Source: Streptomyces sp. DG2A-72 | GTDB taxonomy: Bacteria > Actinomycetota > Actinomycetes > Streptomycetales > Streptomycetaceae | Direction of reading: 5' to 3' | Assembly: GCF_030499575.1 (NCBI RefSeq) | Contig: NZ_JASTLC010000001.1 | Coordinates: 5,294,001 to 5,358,000 of the forward strand | DNA length: 64,000 nucleotides | In this document: one piece after another, positions 41,877-50,261 of the stretch | How positions within the stretch are numbered: position 1 is the stretch's first letter | Layout of the letters: each line of letters opens with the position of its first letter | The notes under the pieces: model-generated | The model's database searches: none | What the model was told of the DNA's origin: nothing | The model's input: the letters and a program-made list of their open reading frames with translations, nothing else | Program-made: the position numbers and the translations under genes

Positions 41877-43837
41877 TGGCCCTGCCCTCCCCCAACCTGG
41901 ACGACCGACGGTTCCAGCAACTCGTCGACGAGGCGAAGCGGTATGTGCAGCAGCGCACGCCGGAGTGGACCGACCACAACGTCTCCGACCCGGGCGTCAC
42001 CCTGATCGAGACGTTCGCCTACATGGTGGACCAGCTGCTGTACCGGCTGAACCGCGTCCCGGACAAGAACTACACCGCGTTCCTGGACCTGCTGGGCATC
42101 AGCCTGTTCCCGCCCGCCGCCGCCTCGGCCGATGTCGACTTCTGGCTGTCGGCGCCGCAGCCCGACACCGTCGCGCTGCCCGCCGGCACCGAGGTGACCA
42201 CCGCGGGCGGCGAGAGCGACGAGCCCGTGGTGTTCGCGACCACGGACGAACTGCGCATCGTGCCCAGCGAGTTGACCCGCCTGGTGACCGCGCCCAGGAC
42301 CGGTGAGCAGACCGACATGACCGGCACGCTCACCGAAGGCCACGACATCCCCTGCTTCCAGGCCGCACCGGAGCCGGGCGACGCGCTGCTGTTCGGCCTG
42401 CCGACGGCGGTGCCGCGGTGCATCGTCGCGGTGCGCCTGGACAGCCGCGTCGAGGGCGTCGGCGTGGACCCGCGCCAGCCCCCGCTGGTGTGGGAGGCCT
42501 GGGACGGCGGCGGCTGGCAGCTGTGCGAGACCAGCACGGACACCACCGGCGGTCTGAACCGCCCCGGCGAGGTCACCGTGCACGTACCGGCCGGGCACAC
42601 CGCGTCGGTGATCGGCGGGACCCGGGCCGGCTGGCTGCGCTGCCGGGTCACCGAGGCGGAGCCGGGGCAGCCGTTCTACTCGGAGTCCCCGACGGTGCGC
42701 GAGGCGGAGGTGTTCACCGTCGGCGGCACCATGTCCGTCGAGCACGCCGAGACCGTGACCGGCGTACCGCTCGGCACCTCGGAGGGCGTCGCGGGACAGA
42801 CGTTCCGGCTCGGCCGCCCGCCGGTCCTCCTCGACGGCGAGCCCCCGGTGGTGGAGGTGTCCTCGGCCGAGGGCTGGCAACGCTGGGACGTGGTCGACCA
42901 CTTCGGCCGCTCCGGCCCCGCCGACCGGCACGTCCGCGTGGACGCCACCAACGGGGAGTTCGCCTTCCCGCCGGTGCTGCGCGAACCGGACGGCACGCTG
43001 CGGCAGTGCGGCGCCGTACCGCCCAAGGGTGCCCAGATACGCGTGGCCCGCTACCGCACCGGCGGCGGCCTCGCGGGCAACGTCGCCCGCGGCGCGATCT
43101 CCGTGCTGCTCAGCTCCGTTCCGTACATCGCCCAGGTCACCAACCGGGAGGCGGCACGCGGCGGTGTCGCGGGCGAGACGGTGGAGAACGCCAAGCTGCG
43201 GGCGCCGGAAGTGCTGCGCATGCAGGAGCGCGCCGTGACCGCCGAGGACTACGAGATCATCAGCCGCCAGGCCGCGCCCTCGGTACGCCGGGTCCGCTGT
43301 CTGGCCGCGGCCGAGGAACCGGGCGCTGTACGGGTCCTCGTCGTCCCGGACGCCGTGGCCGACGAGGGCGACGACCGCCTCCGCTTCGAGCAGCTGATCC
43401 CCTCCGACCAGGTGCTGGAGGCCATCACCTCGAGCCTCGACGAACGCCGCCTCATCGGCACCCGCCTCGTCGTCGAGCCGCCCGTCTACCAGGGCGTCAC
43501 CGTGGTCGCCCGGCTCGCGACGGCCGCCACCGACACCGACCGCGTCCGCGACGCCGCCCTCGACGCCCTGTTCCGCCACCTCAACCCGCTGAGCGGCGGC
43601 CCGGACGGCACCGGCTGGCCCTTCGGCCGACCCGTCCAGTACGGCGAGATCTTCGGCATCCTCCAACGCGCCACCGGCAACGCCCTCGTCGAGGAGATCC
43701 GCCTGTTCCCCGCCGATCCCATCACCGGCCGCCGCGGCGCCCCGGCAGACCGCATCGACGTGGCCGCGGGCGCGCTCGTCTTCTCCTACCAGCACCAGGT
43801 GGTCGTGACGGCGATGGACGGGGAGGGACGGGGATGA
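41876..43837 (+). CDS. Baseplate J-like protein (Afp11/Pvc11-like)
   Basis: 653 residues from ATG 41876. N-terminus LDDRRFQQLVDEAKRYVQQRTPEWTDHNVSDPGVTLIETFAYMVDQLLYRLNRVPDKNYTAFLDLLGI is diagnostic of eCIS J proteins, followed by the putative baseplate-assembly core (GGGLAGNVARGAISVLLSSVPYIAQVTNREAARGGVAGETVENAKLRAPEVLRMQERAVTAEDYE) and a C-terminal gpJ domain (about 480-640). It forms the baseplate ring around the spike. Its stop overlaps ATG 43834. Confidence 0.93.
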   Translation: MALPSPNLDDRRFQQLVDEAKRYVQQRTPEWTDHNVSDPGVTLIETFAYMVDQLLYRLNRVPDKNYTAFLDLLGISLFPPAAASADVDFWLSAPQPDTVALPAGTEVTTAGGESDEPVVFATTDELRIVPSELTRLVTAPRTGEQTDMTGTLTEGHDIPCFQAAPEPGDALLFGLPTAVPRCIVAVRLDSRVEGVGVDPRQPPLVWEAWDGGGWQLCETSTDTTGGLNRPGEVTVHVPAGHTASVIGGTRAGWLRCRVTEAEPGQPFYSESPTVREAEVFTVGGTMSVEHAETVTGVPLGTSEGVAGQTFRLGRPPVLLDGEPPVVEVSSAEGWQRWDVVDHFGRSGPADRHVRVDATNGEFAFPPVLREPDGTLRQCGAVPPKGAQIRVARYRTGGGLAGNVARGAISVLLSSVPYIAQVTNREAARGGVAGETVENAKLRAPEVLRMQERAVTAEDYEIISRQAAPSVRRVRCLAAAEEPGAVRVLVVPDAVADEGDDRLRFEQLIPSDQVLEAITSSLDERRLIGTRLVVEPPVYQGVTVVARLATAATDTDRVRDAALDALFRHLNPLSGGPDGTGWPFGRPVQYGEIFGILQRATGNALVEEIRLFPADPITGRRGAPADRIDVAAGALVFSYQHQVVVTAMDGEGRG

Positions 43838-43887
43838 GCGGGGATGCCGTGGCCGATACCGCCGTAGAGCCGGAGGTGCGGGGATGA
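43834..43887 (+). CDS. 17-residue junction mini-ORF between baseplate J and I genes
   Basis: ATG 43834 overlaps the J stop (ATGA), and its TGA (43885-43887) overlaps ATG 43884 of the I gene. The product starts MSGDAVAD and ends PEVRG. The downstream protein starts MSRAAVPG and the upstream one ends GEGRG, so both edges resemble the true junction, at a 50-bp spacing. It is short, so chance similarity of GGGGATGAGC contexts cannot be excluded. Confidence 0.35.
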   Translation: MSGDAVADTAVEPEVRG

Positions 43888-44447
43888 GCCGCGCCGCCGT
43901 ACCCGGCCTGCCGAGCCGCTTCCCCATCGGTGAGCAACTGCCCGCGCTGTACGCCAACGACGACTTCGCGCAGCGCTTCACCGCCGGCCTCGACACCGTC
44001 CTCGCCCCGGTGTTCGCGACCCTCGACAACCTGACCGCGTACCTCGACCCCCGGGTCGCCCCCGTCGACTTCCTGGCCTGGCTGGCGTCGTGGGTGGGCG
44101 CCGCCGACGACCCCCAGTGGCCCGTGGAGCTGCGCCGCGAGGCGGTCGTCCGTGCGGTGGAGCTGCACCGGTGGCGCGGCACGAGACGCGGCCTGTCCGA
44201 GGCCCTGCGTCTCGCGCTCGGCGCGCACTGCGACGTGACCGGCGACGGTGGTTCGTGGTGGTCGAACACCGCGGGCACCGAGCTGCCGCCCCCGCCCGCC
44301 GCCGAGATCCTGGTCCGGGTCTGGCCGGGCCGCGAGGCGCGGGTGGACCCGGTCAGGGTCCGCGAGATCGTCCGGGTCATGTGCCCGGTGCACACGGCAT
44401 TCCGGGTGGAGGTCCTCCCCGGCCCGCCCGCCGACGAAGGGAGGTGA
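43884..44447 (+). CDS. Tail protein I-like baseplate component (Afp12/Pvc12-like)
   Basis: 187 residues, ATG 43884. Phage tail protein I-family core: LPALYANDDFAQRFTAGLDTVLAPVFATLDNLTAYLDPRVAPVDFLAWLASWVG, RREAVVRAVELHRWRGTRRGLSEALRLAL and the C-terminal VRVWPGREARVDPVRVREIVRVMCPVHTAFRVEVL. It links J units in the baseplate; much shorter than Pvc12, as in other actinobacterial CIS. Confidence 0.9.
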   Translation: MSRAAVPGLPSRFPIGEQLPALYANDDFAQRFTAGLDTVLAPVFATLDNLTAYLDPRVAPVDFLAWLASWVGAADDPQWPVELRREAVVRAVELHRWRGTRRGLSEALRLALGAHCDVTGDGGSWWSNTAGTELPPPPAAEILVRVWPGREARVDPVRVREIVRVMCPVHTAFRVEVLPGPPADEGR

Positions 44448-44451
44448 CGCC

Positions 44452-45882
44452 ATGCGTGCATGTCCCGCGTGCGGGGCGTCCAACGGCTCGACGGACGACT
44501 TCTGCGGCAACTGCGGCGCGTACTTGGGCTGGTCGGAACCGGCTGCTCCGACCCCGAGCGCACCCTCACCGACGCCACCGGAGCAGTCGCCGCCGACCGC
44601 ACCGCCGGAGCCCGCCGCACCCCCGGAGCCTCCGGCACCCGCGCCCGCCTCACCCCCGCCGGGCGAGCCCGAGTCCGCCGCACCTCCCCGCCCCTCGTCG
44701 TTCCGCGCCCGGCTGACCGGCATCGGCCGCGGCGAGCCGGGGAGGCCGAGCACGACGCAGCCCGCGGACACCGGCTCCGGCGCCGACACGGCCCCCACTA
44801 CCGACCCCGGCCAGGACGAGCCCAGGAACTCCCCAGCTCGGTCCGGGCCGGACGAGGTCCGCACCGGGCCCGCCGCCCCGGCGCACGGCTCGCCCACGAA
44901 CGGGACGACCGCTGACCCCAGCGGTGAGCCGCCGGCCGAACCGACCGGCGGCTCCACCAGTGAAACGACCGGCGCCGACGAGCCCCGCCGCACCGACGAC
45001 GCTCCCCCCGCCACCCCACCCGTTCCTCCAACGGCACCCGCTCCACCCGCCCAGAGCATCCCCCGCCCCCGCACCCCCGCCGCCTCCGAGTCACCGGACC
45101 CGGACGCCATCGTGCCCGTCCGCCCCGCGAAGCCCGTGGCCGCGCGTCCCGTCGTACGGCCCGTGGCCGCGCCGGACGAAGGGGCGGGAGTGCCCTGTCC
45201 GGCGTGTGGCACGCCGAATCTGCCGGAGCGCCGGTTCTGCCGACGCTGTGCCGCCGAGTTGAAGCCCACGGCGAAGGCCGCGCCGCTGCCGTGGTGGCGG
45301 ACCGTGTGGCCGTTCCGGCGCCGGGTGCGGGCGAGTTCGGGCGGGATGACGCGGTTCCTGGTGATCCTGCTCGTGGTGCTGGCGCTGTGCGCGGGCGGCT
45401 TCCTGCTGATGCCGGCCGGACGCGCCCTGATCGAGGACACCCGGGACAAGCTGGGCAAGGCCAAGCCCGTGACGCCGGCCAGCACCGAGGCGAGCGCATC
45501 GGTGCCGGGGCACCCGGCGAAGAACACCACGGACGGGCTGAGCAACCGCTACTGGGGCGCGCCCGCGACGGGTGCCTCGGTGACGTACACCTTCCGCAAG
45601 CCGTTCCGGCTGGTCGACGTGATCATCACCAACGGCGCGTCCAAGGAGCCGCAGAAGTACGCCCTCCAGGCGCGCGCGCTCCAGGTGGACCTGGAGGTGA
45701 CGGCGGAGGACGGCACCACGCACAAGAAGGAACTCACCCTCAGCGACAAGCCGGGCGACCAGACGATCGCCACCGGGTACAGCGATGTGCGGAAGGTGCG
45801 GCTGGTGCTGCGTTCCGCCGTCGGACTCGCCCAGGGCCGTCATCTGGCCCTGGCGGAGGTGGAGTTCTTCCAGCGGAGCTGA
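44452..45882 (+). CDS. Zinc-ribbon, proline-rich, single-pass membrane protein with discoidin-like C-terminus; last CIS gene
   Basis: 476 residues, ATG 44452 (GGGAGG upstream). A first zinc ribbon (CPACGASN...FCGNCG, residues 4-22), a long Pro/Ala/Thr-rich segment, a second ribbon (CPACGTPNLPERRFCRRC, about 249-266), one transmembrane helix (about 300-322, FLVILLVVLALCAGGFLLM), then a C-terminal F5/8-type (discoidin/NBD-like) domain (NTTDGLSNRYWGAPATGASVTYTFRKPFRLVDVIITNG, about 345-476). The cytoplasmic ribbons and outward sugar- or ligand-binding-type domain make it a candidate membrane partner for the cytoplasmic CIS; membrane proteins at this position are known to matter for Streptomyces CIS-linked cell death. 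The assignment is by position and architecture. Confidence 0.8.
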   Translation: MRACPACGASNGSTDDFCGNCGAYLGWSEPAAPTPSAPSPTPPEQSPPTAPPEPAAPPEPPAPAPASPPPGEPESAAPPRPSSFRARLTGIGRGEPGRPSTTQPADTGSGADTAPTTDPGQDEPRNSPARSGPDEVRTGPAAPAHGSPTNGTTADPSGEPPAEPTGGSTSETTGADEPRRTDDAPPATPPVPPTAPAPPAQSIPRPRTPAASESPDPDAIVPVRPAKPVAARPVVRPVAAPDEGAGVPCPACGTPNLPERRFCRRCAAELKPTAKAAPLPWWRTVWPFRRRVRASSGGMTRFLVILLVVLALCAGGFLLMPAGRALIEDTRDKLGKAKPVTPASTEASASVPGHPAKNTTDGLSNRYWGAPATGASVTYTFRKPFRLVDVIITNGASKEPQKYALQARALQVDLEVTAEDGTTHKKELTLSDKPGDQTIATGYSDVRKVRLVLRSAVGLAQGRHLALAEVEFFQRS

Positions 45883-45923
45883 CGCGCGGGGGGCGGGCGG
45901 GCAGGCGGGCGGGCAGGCACGCA

Positions 45924-45942
45924 GGCGGGCGCGGGGCCCGCC
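45924..45942. terminator. Terminator hairpin at the right end of the CIS operon
   Basis: Stem GGCGGGC / GCCCGCC with a GCGGG loop, within a GGCGGGCAGGC-rich low-complexity stretch (45888-45935). It lies between the convergent CIS membrane protein and DUF2637-type genes. Confidence 0.6.
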
Positions 45943-45953
45943 CGCCGGTGCGG

Positions 45954-46655
45954 CTACGGCCGTGTCTGCTTGGGCCCCTTCAAGGTGTCGGCGGCGTGCT
46001 TGGGTCCCCGGGACGAGAACTGGCCGACGAGTTCACGGAAACAGACCAGGGCGGTGATCGGCGGAATCCCGACGATGACCATCGCGAGCAGAGAATGCGG
46101 GGACTGGCCGATGCACAGGGCGACCGCCGTGCCGGAGGAGATCAGCATCACCACCCAGGACCGCCGGGCGGTGCGGTGCTGAACGGATGCCCGCAAGATC
46201 GATAAACCGGCCACCAGCCACGGCCCGTACACGGTGAGCGGCCACCATTGCGCCAAATTCTCGGACACCACCAGCAGGGCAATGGTGCGCAGTTGGTCAT
46301 ATGAATAGGAGATCGACCAGTACAGCATCGTCACCGCACACATGGTGATTATGGCCACCAAGATCGCAACGGTGATCACCCGCGGATTTCCGGTGAAGAG
46401 CTGAACCCCCGGACGGGGCCGGCGTCGATTCACCGGACGGCGTGGGCGCCGGTGGCTGTCCAGCGGGGGAGGGACGGGATCCACGCTGGGCGTCGTACTG
46501 AGCATCTGCGCCAGCTCTTGGTCCAGATCCCAGCCGTCCGACGGGATCCCGGGGTCGGAGAGCTGCCACAGGTGCTCGGCCTCGAGCGGCTGAGTGTCCT
46601 CAGGCTTCTGGGTCGTCACCGCATAGAGCAGGTTCTCGTCCTGAATCCTGTCCAT
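45954..46655 (-). CDS. DUF2637-like membrane protein
   Basis: 233 residues, ATG 46655, with a very strong ribosome site (GGAGGAAGGAG). A disordered cytoplasmic N-terminus of about 85 residues, ending in an Arg/Pro-rich stretch, precedes four transmembrane helices (about 95-200: VITVAILVAIITMCAVTML, LRTIALLVVSENLAQWWPL and so on), like the DUF2637 family common in Streptomyces, some plasmid-borne. Role unknown. It is preceded by a possible 59-residue gene on the same strand. Confidence 0.7.
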   Translation of the reverse strand: MDRIQDENLLYAVTTQKPEDTQPLEAEHLWQLSDPGIPSDGWDLDQELAQMLSTTPSVDPVPPPLDSHRRPRRPVNRRRPRPGVQLFTGNPRVITVAILVAIITMCAVTMLYWSISYSYDQLRTIALLVVSENLAQWWPLTVYGPWLVAGLSILRASVQHRTARRSWVVMLISSGTAVALCIGQSPHSLLAMVIVGIPPITALVCFRELVGQFSSRGPKHAADTLKGPKQTRP

Positions 46656-46685
46656 TGATCACTCCTTCCTCCGGCTCAGGACGTT

Positions 46686-46865
46686 TCATCCAGAGTGTGA
46701 GCCTCGGGCTGGAGCGGGGACTGTGGTGGCGGTGTCAAGCCCGTCCAGCGTAGCCCGCAGATATTCACTTTTGATGCTGCTGATCGCTTCAAGGAAGTCC
46801 TCGAACAGGTCCGAGCAGTGCGGGTGAGCCTCTTCTGCATGCCTTTCCTCCCAAGTCACGTCCAC
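46686..46865 (-). CDS. Possible 59-residue acidic protein
   Basis: From GTG 46865 the frame reads VDVTWEERHAEEAHPHCSDLFEDFLEAISSIKSEYLRATLDGL, an acidic amphipathic helical protein, and ends 30 bp before the DUF2637-type gene. Composition is protein-like, but the ribosome site is weak and GC3 is only moderate. A competing ATG frame (GGGAGGAAAGGC ATG, near 46840) has a better ribosome site but a poor peptide. Confidence 0.4.
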   Translation of the reverse strand: MDVTWEERHAEEAHPHCSDLFEDFLEAISSIKSEYLRATLDGLDTATTVPAPARGSHSG

Positions 46866-46954
46866 CTAACGAGCGTCCCAGGGTGCAAGGCATCGGGCAT
46901 TCGGGGGAATATTGGCCAGCGGCGATTATTTATGTATCGGACTAAGATTCAGAG

Positions 46955-47938
46955 TTACTGAAATTCTGAAGATGTAGTGATCCCCGGCAGCCGGTCCAGG
47001 ATGTCGACGATCTGCCGGAACTGCTCGGCGGTCGCGGTGTGTCCGGCGTGCACGGTGTGCACGTCGAAGGGGTTGCGCGGGGTCAGCCGGTCGGCCTCGG
47101 CGATCATCCGGTCCTGCAGGGCGAGTGGGATCATCCGGTCCTCGGTGTGACGGATGAACGTGCGGGGGATACGGCCCCAAGTGTCGGCCTGGACCTGGGA
47201 GTTCTCGTTGCCGACGGTCAGCGACTCGTCGGGCTGCAGGTAGGCGAGCATCGCGTGGAACTCGGCGTCGCTCGCGTCGGCCAGCATCAGCTCCTTGAGC
47301 CCGGCCAGTGCCTCGGGGTCTGCGGTGCGGTAGTTGATCCGTACCGCGCCGATGGCCGCGGGGTCGGCGACCACCAGGGCGGCGAGGTTGCCGGCCAGGC
47401 TCGTCGACCCCTCCGGGGTGGCCAGATAGTCCTCCGGGCAGGCCAGATCCACGCAGCAGAATGCGGTGTCGTAGACGATCCGGTCGATCAGCTGGGGCAC
47501 CGCGTTGCCGACCCGGTTCAGCGTCGCGCCGCCCATGCTGCCGCCGTACAGCACGACCGGGCCGAACTCGGCGACCGTACGGACCACTTGGACGGCCGCC
47601 TCGGTGTACGCGTCCAGGCCCACCCCCGCCATCGGCGACGGCCTGGTGGCCAGCGACCGAAGATCCTGCGGGCACTGGTAGTCGAGGGCGAACTGGGCGT
47701 CCGTGGCGCCGTGCCCCGGCAGGCTCACCCCGACGGTGCGGTGCCCGCGCAACGACAGCGCGTCGATGCCGCCCGGGGTGCCGCTGGCCCCGGTGACGAC
47801 AACGAACGTCGTCGTGCCGCGCCTGCCGCTCCGCGCGTGCGCTGTCGTCCCGCCCGCCGCGCCCGCCGCCAGGGCGAGCCCACCGGCCGCCGCGCCCGCG
47901 CGCAAGGCGCCGCGCCTGGAAAACCTCGTCCGTGTCAT
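46955..47938 (-). CDS. Tat-exported alpha/beta hydrolase
   Basis: 327 residues from ATG 47938. Twin-arginine signal (RFSRRGALRAGAAAGGLALAAGA). The hydrolase fold has the nucleophile elbow GGSMGG, the oxyanion region VVTGASGTPGG and a late His (HAGHTAT), so the triad seems complete. The group includes secreted esterase/lipase-like salicylate-esterase relatives. No operon partner; the substrate is unknown. Confidence 0.85.
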   Translation of the reverse strand: MTRTRFSRRGALRAGAAAGGLALAAGAAGGTTAHARSGRRGTTTFVVVTGASGTPGGIDALSLRGHRTVGVSLPGHGATDAQFALDYQCPQDLRSLATRPSPMAGVGLDAYTEAAVQVVRTVAEFGPVVLYGGSMGGATLNRVGNAVPQLIDRIVYDTAFCCVDLACPEDYLATPEGSTSLAGNLAALVVADPAAIGAVRINYRTADPEALAGLKELMLADASDAEFHAMLAYLQPDESLTVGNENSQVQADTWGRIPRTFIRHTEDRMIPLALQDRMIAEADRLTPRNPFDVHTVHAGHTATAEQFRQIVDILDRLPGITTSSEFQ

Positions 47939-48159
47939 GACATCGAGTAGACACGACGACGGTCTGCCGGAAGCGGTGCTTACGGCAGACCGTTCCGGGC
48001 TCTTCACCTCTTCCCGCGAGGATGCCCCGGCGCACCAGTCTGCGCACACGGACAGGCTCGGCCACCGCGCCTCCAGCGGCCCAGGGGGCGCAGGGCGTCA
48101 TGGTTCGCAGACCTTCCGCGAAGTGTTCCAGGGCAGGGCTGCGGTGTCCCGTGCTGGAT

Positions 48160-48346
48160 CAGTTGTCTGCCCGGTCGCACGCCGTCCCGGCGTGTGCCAC
48201 ACGGACACCGAGGTCCACGAGCAGTTGGCCGAAGCCCGGGCCGCGAGTACCGGAATGGCGGCGATCTTCTCCGCGTCCAAGTGCCCGGAGTCGCCGTACG
48301 TGAGGAACTCGAGGGGTCCGACCACGCGATACTTCCCGCGCGTCAC
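48160..48346 (-). pseudogene. Fragment of a SARP/AfsR-type regulator N-terminus
   Basis: From GTG 48346 the minus frame reads VTRGKYRVVGPLEFLTYGDSGHLDAEKIAAIPVLAA, resembling the RYRVLGPLEV start of BTAD/SARP regulators. The similarity fades after about 40 residues and the HTH body is missing. The rest of 47939-48342 has no recognisable gene. Weak call. Confidence 0.3.
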
Positions 48347-49467
48347 GTGCCCGCCGCCACCTGACGGAGGCGGGCACGGCCGTGGCCGCGGCGGAAGGCC
48401 GGCCGGGTCAGCAGCCAGGCCCAACAGGCTGCCAGCAGTGGACGGATGTGTTCGGCCGCGCAGTGGGTCGCTCCGGGCACGATCCACACCGTGGTGCCGG
48501 GGCGGTCGGCCAGCCGCGTGGTGTCGGCGCGCGGTATGAACTGGTCGTGCGCGCCGTTCGCGGCCAGCAGGGGTACGCCGCTGTCCGCGCCCGGACCCAG
48601 CAGTCCCTGGCGGCGCAGCGAGAACGCGTCCAGCATGCCGTCGATCTCGGCTGCTTCCGGGAGGCTCTCCAGGCCCAGGGCGTTGCCCAGGATGCCCGGC
48701 ATGCCGCACGGGAGACCGAGCACGTCGATCGGCTCCTCGGGTCCGGCGGCGCCGGTCGGCCCGCCGATGTCCACCGCCGCGTCGACCACACCGCGGACGG
48801 CGAGTTTGACCGCCCAGTGGCCGCCGAAGCTCAGACCCAGGTAGGCCACGGGTTCACCCGGGCGCCACCGCCGTATCTCGGCGACGAGCCCGGACAGCAG
48901 GCGGTCGGCGTCCGGTGCCAGCGGCCCGGGTGCCTCACCGGTGCCGGGCATGTCGACGCAGACCACGAGCAGGCCCGTCGCCAGCGCCGTCGCCACGGCC
49001 ATGCGGTGCAACTCCACCTTCCACGTGTCGACTCCGCCGGAGAGCATCAGCACCCCGGGGCGGCGCGACCGGCGGCGTGCCATGAGATGGACGGGGAGGC
49101 GTACCGTCCCGCCGTCCAGCGGCACCTCCATGGTCCCGCGCGCGAAGCGAACCGGCAGCCGGGGACCGGCGGTCGCCCTCGCGTAGGCGGCGTGCTGACG
49201 CTCGTACGCCTCGTGCCGTTCGGGTGTGGCCAGCGCCGGGAAGCGGGCCGCGCCCCACAGATGCGCCGCGCGCAGCCACTGCCCTGCCGCCTCCGCCTCC
49301 CGGGCCAACTGCCCCCAGACCGGCACCCAGCCGCCCGGGCCCGTACCCCACATGTCGGTGATCCCGTCCCGCGCCCGGGCGACGGTCCGGGCGGGAATGC
49401 CCCAGGCGGTGAACTGGCGGGCACGCTCCTCGAAGAGCGCGGCGGGAGCGACGTCGAAGGTGAACAT
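48343..49467 (-). CDS. Alpha/beta hydrolase, FrsA-like esterase
   Basis: 374 residues from ATG 49467. N-terminal helical cap (DVAPAALFEERARQFTAWGIPARTVARARDGITDMW, WLRAAHLWGAARFPAL), then the catalytic domain: VLMLSGGVDTWKVE, VDMPGTGEAPGPL, nucleophile elbow LGLSFGGHWA, late Asp/His in AANGAHDQFIPR and GATHCAAEHI. It matches cytoplasmic FrsA/DUF1100-type esterases. Divergent from a TetR regulator 52 bp away, which probably controls it. Confidence 0.85.
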   Translation of the reverse strand: MFTFDVAPAALFEERARQFTAWGIPARTVARARDGITDMWGTGPGGWVPVWGQLAREAEAAGQWLRAAHLWGAARFPALATPERHEAYERQHAAYARATAGPRLPVRFARGTMEVPLDGGTVRLPVHLMARRRSRRPGVLMLSGGVDTWKVELHRMAVATALATGLLVVCVDMPGTGEAPGPLAPDADRLLSGLVAEIRRWRPGEPVAYLGLSFGGHWAVKLAVRGVVDAAVDIGGPTGAAGPEEPIDVLGLPCGMPGILGNALGLESLPEAAEIDGMLDAFSLRRQGLLGPGADSGVPLLAANGAHDQFIPRADTTRLADRPGTTVWIVPGATHCAAEHIRPLLAACWAWLLTRPAFRRGHGRARLRQVAAGT

Positions 49468-49519
49468 CCTCCTAGAATGTGAGCAATCCTCAGCACCGAC
49501 AACTCGCATTGGACGGGCC

Positions 49520-50158
49520 GTGCCCCCACCCGCCACACCCCGCAAGAGGCCACGTCAGGAGCGGTCCCGGGAGACCTACGACGCCATCGTGGAGGCCGCT
49601 GCTCAGCTTTTCCAGCGGGACGGCTACGCGAAGGCGACCACGAACCGGATCGCCGAGCGTGCGGGGGTGTCCATCGGGTCCCTCTACCAGTACTTCCCGA
49701 ACAAGGACGCGTTGCTGTACGCCATCGGAGAGCGGCACGTGGAGCATCTGCTCGCCGAACTCGCGGATGTCATCGAGGAGTTGCGCCGCGACCGGCCGCC
49801 GCTTCCTGACTGTGTGCACGTCCTCGTGCACGCCCTGGCCGCCCTCCACCTGGACCGGCCCCGGATGCACCGGCTGCTGTACGACCAGGCCCCGCGTCCG
49901 GCGGAGGCCACCGCCCAACTGCGCGAAGTCCAACGGGTCATCGCCGCCGAGGTCGAGTTCCACCTGCGCCGTCTCGGCGTCGGCGGCCCCGCCCCCGACC
50001 TGACCGCGATCCTCCTGGTGCAGGGCGTGGAGGCGCAACTGCACGGGGCGCTGCTCGACCCACCGCCGGGGCACACGGTGGAGGAGGTGATCCGGGCGGT
50101 GGAGGTGCTGTGTGTGAAGGCGCTCACAGCGCAATCCCCGGGGCACGTCGGCAGCTGA
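49520..50158 (+). CDS. TetR-family transcriptional regulator
   Basis: 212 residues from GTG 49520. HTH at residues 12-60: RSRETYDAIVEAAAQLFQRDGYAKATTNRIAERAGVSIGSLYQYFPNKDALLYAI. The C-terminal domain (EVQRVIAAEVEFHLRRLG) is typical of ligand-binding TetR members. Divergent from the esterase gene. The 52-bp gap has AT-rich boxes (TAGAAT near 49472), so operator and promoters must overlap. Confidence 0.9.
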   Translation: MPPPATPRKRPRQERSRETYDAIVEAAAQLFQRDGYAKATTNRIAERAGVSIGSLYQYFPNKDALLYAIGERHVEHLLAELADVIEELRRDRPPLPDCVHVLVHALAALHLDRPRMHRLLYDQAPRPAEATAQLREVQRVIAAEVEFHLRRLGVGGPAPDLTAILLVQGVEAQLHGALLDPPPGHTVEEVIRAVEVLCVKALTAQSPGHVGS

Positions 50159-50261
50159 CGTCGGTACCCGGCCCGGTGATCGCGGCGGCAGAGATGTTGA
50201 CAAAGTCGGTTAGTGTGCATGGCTAAGTGGCGAGAGGGCTGAGCAGGCGGAGGAGAAGGCT

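Noticed and set aside
41828..44683. A 951-codon minus-strand frame opposite the baseplate genes
   Set aside because: A shadow of the J, I and zinc-ribbon genes; no ribosome site and no recognisable domain.
45888..45935. GGCGGGC/GGCAGGC repeats as a functional repeat
   Set aside because: Short low-complexity GC tract in a convergent intergenic gap. Only the hairpin at its end has an obvious role.
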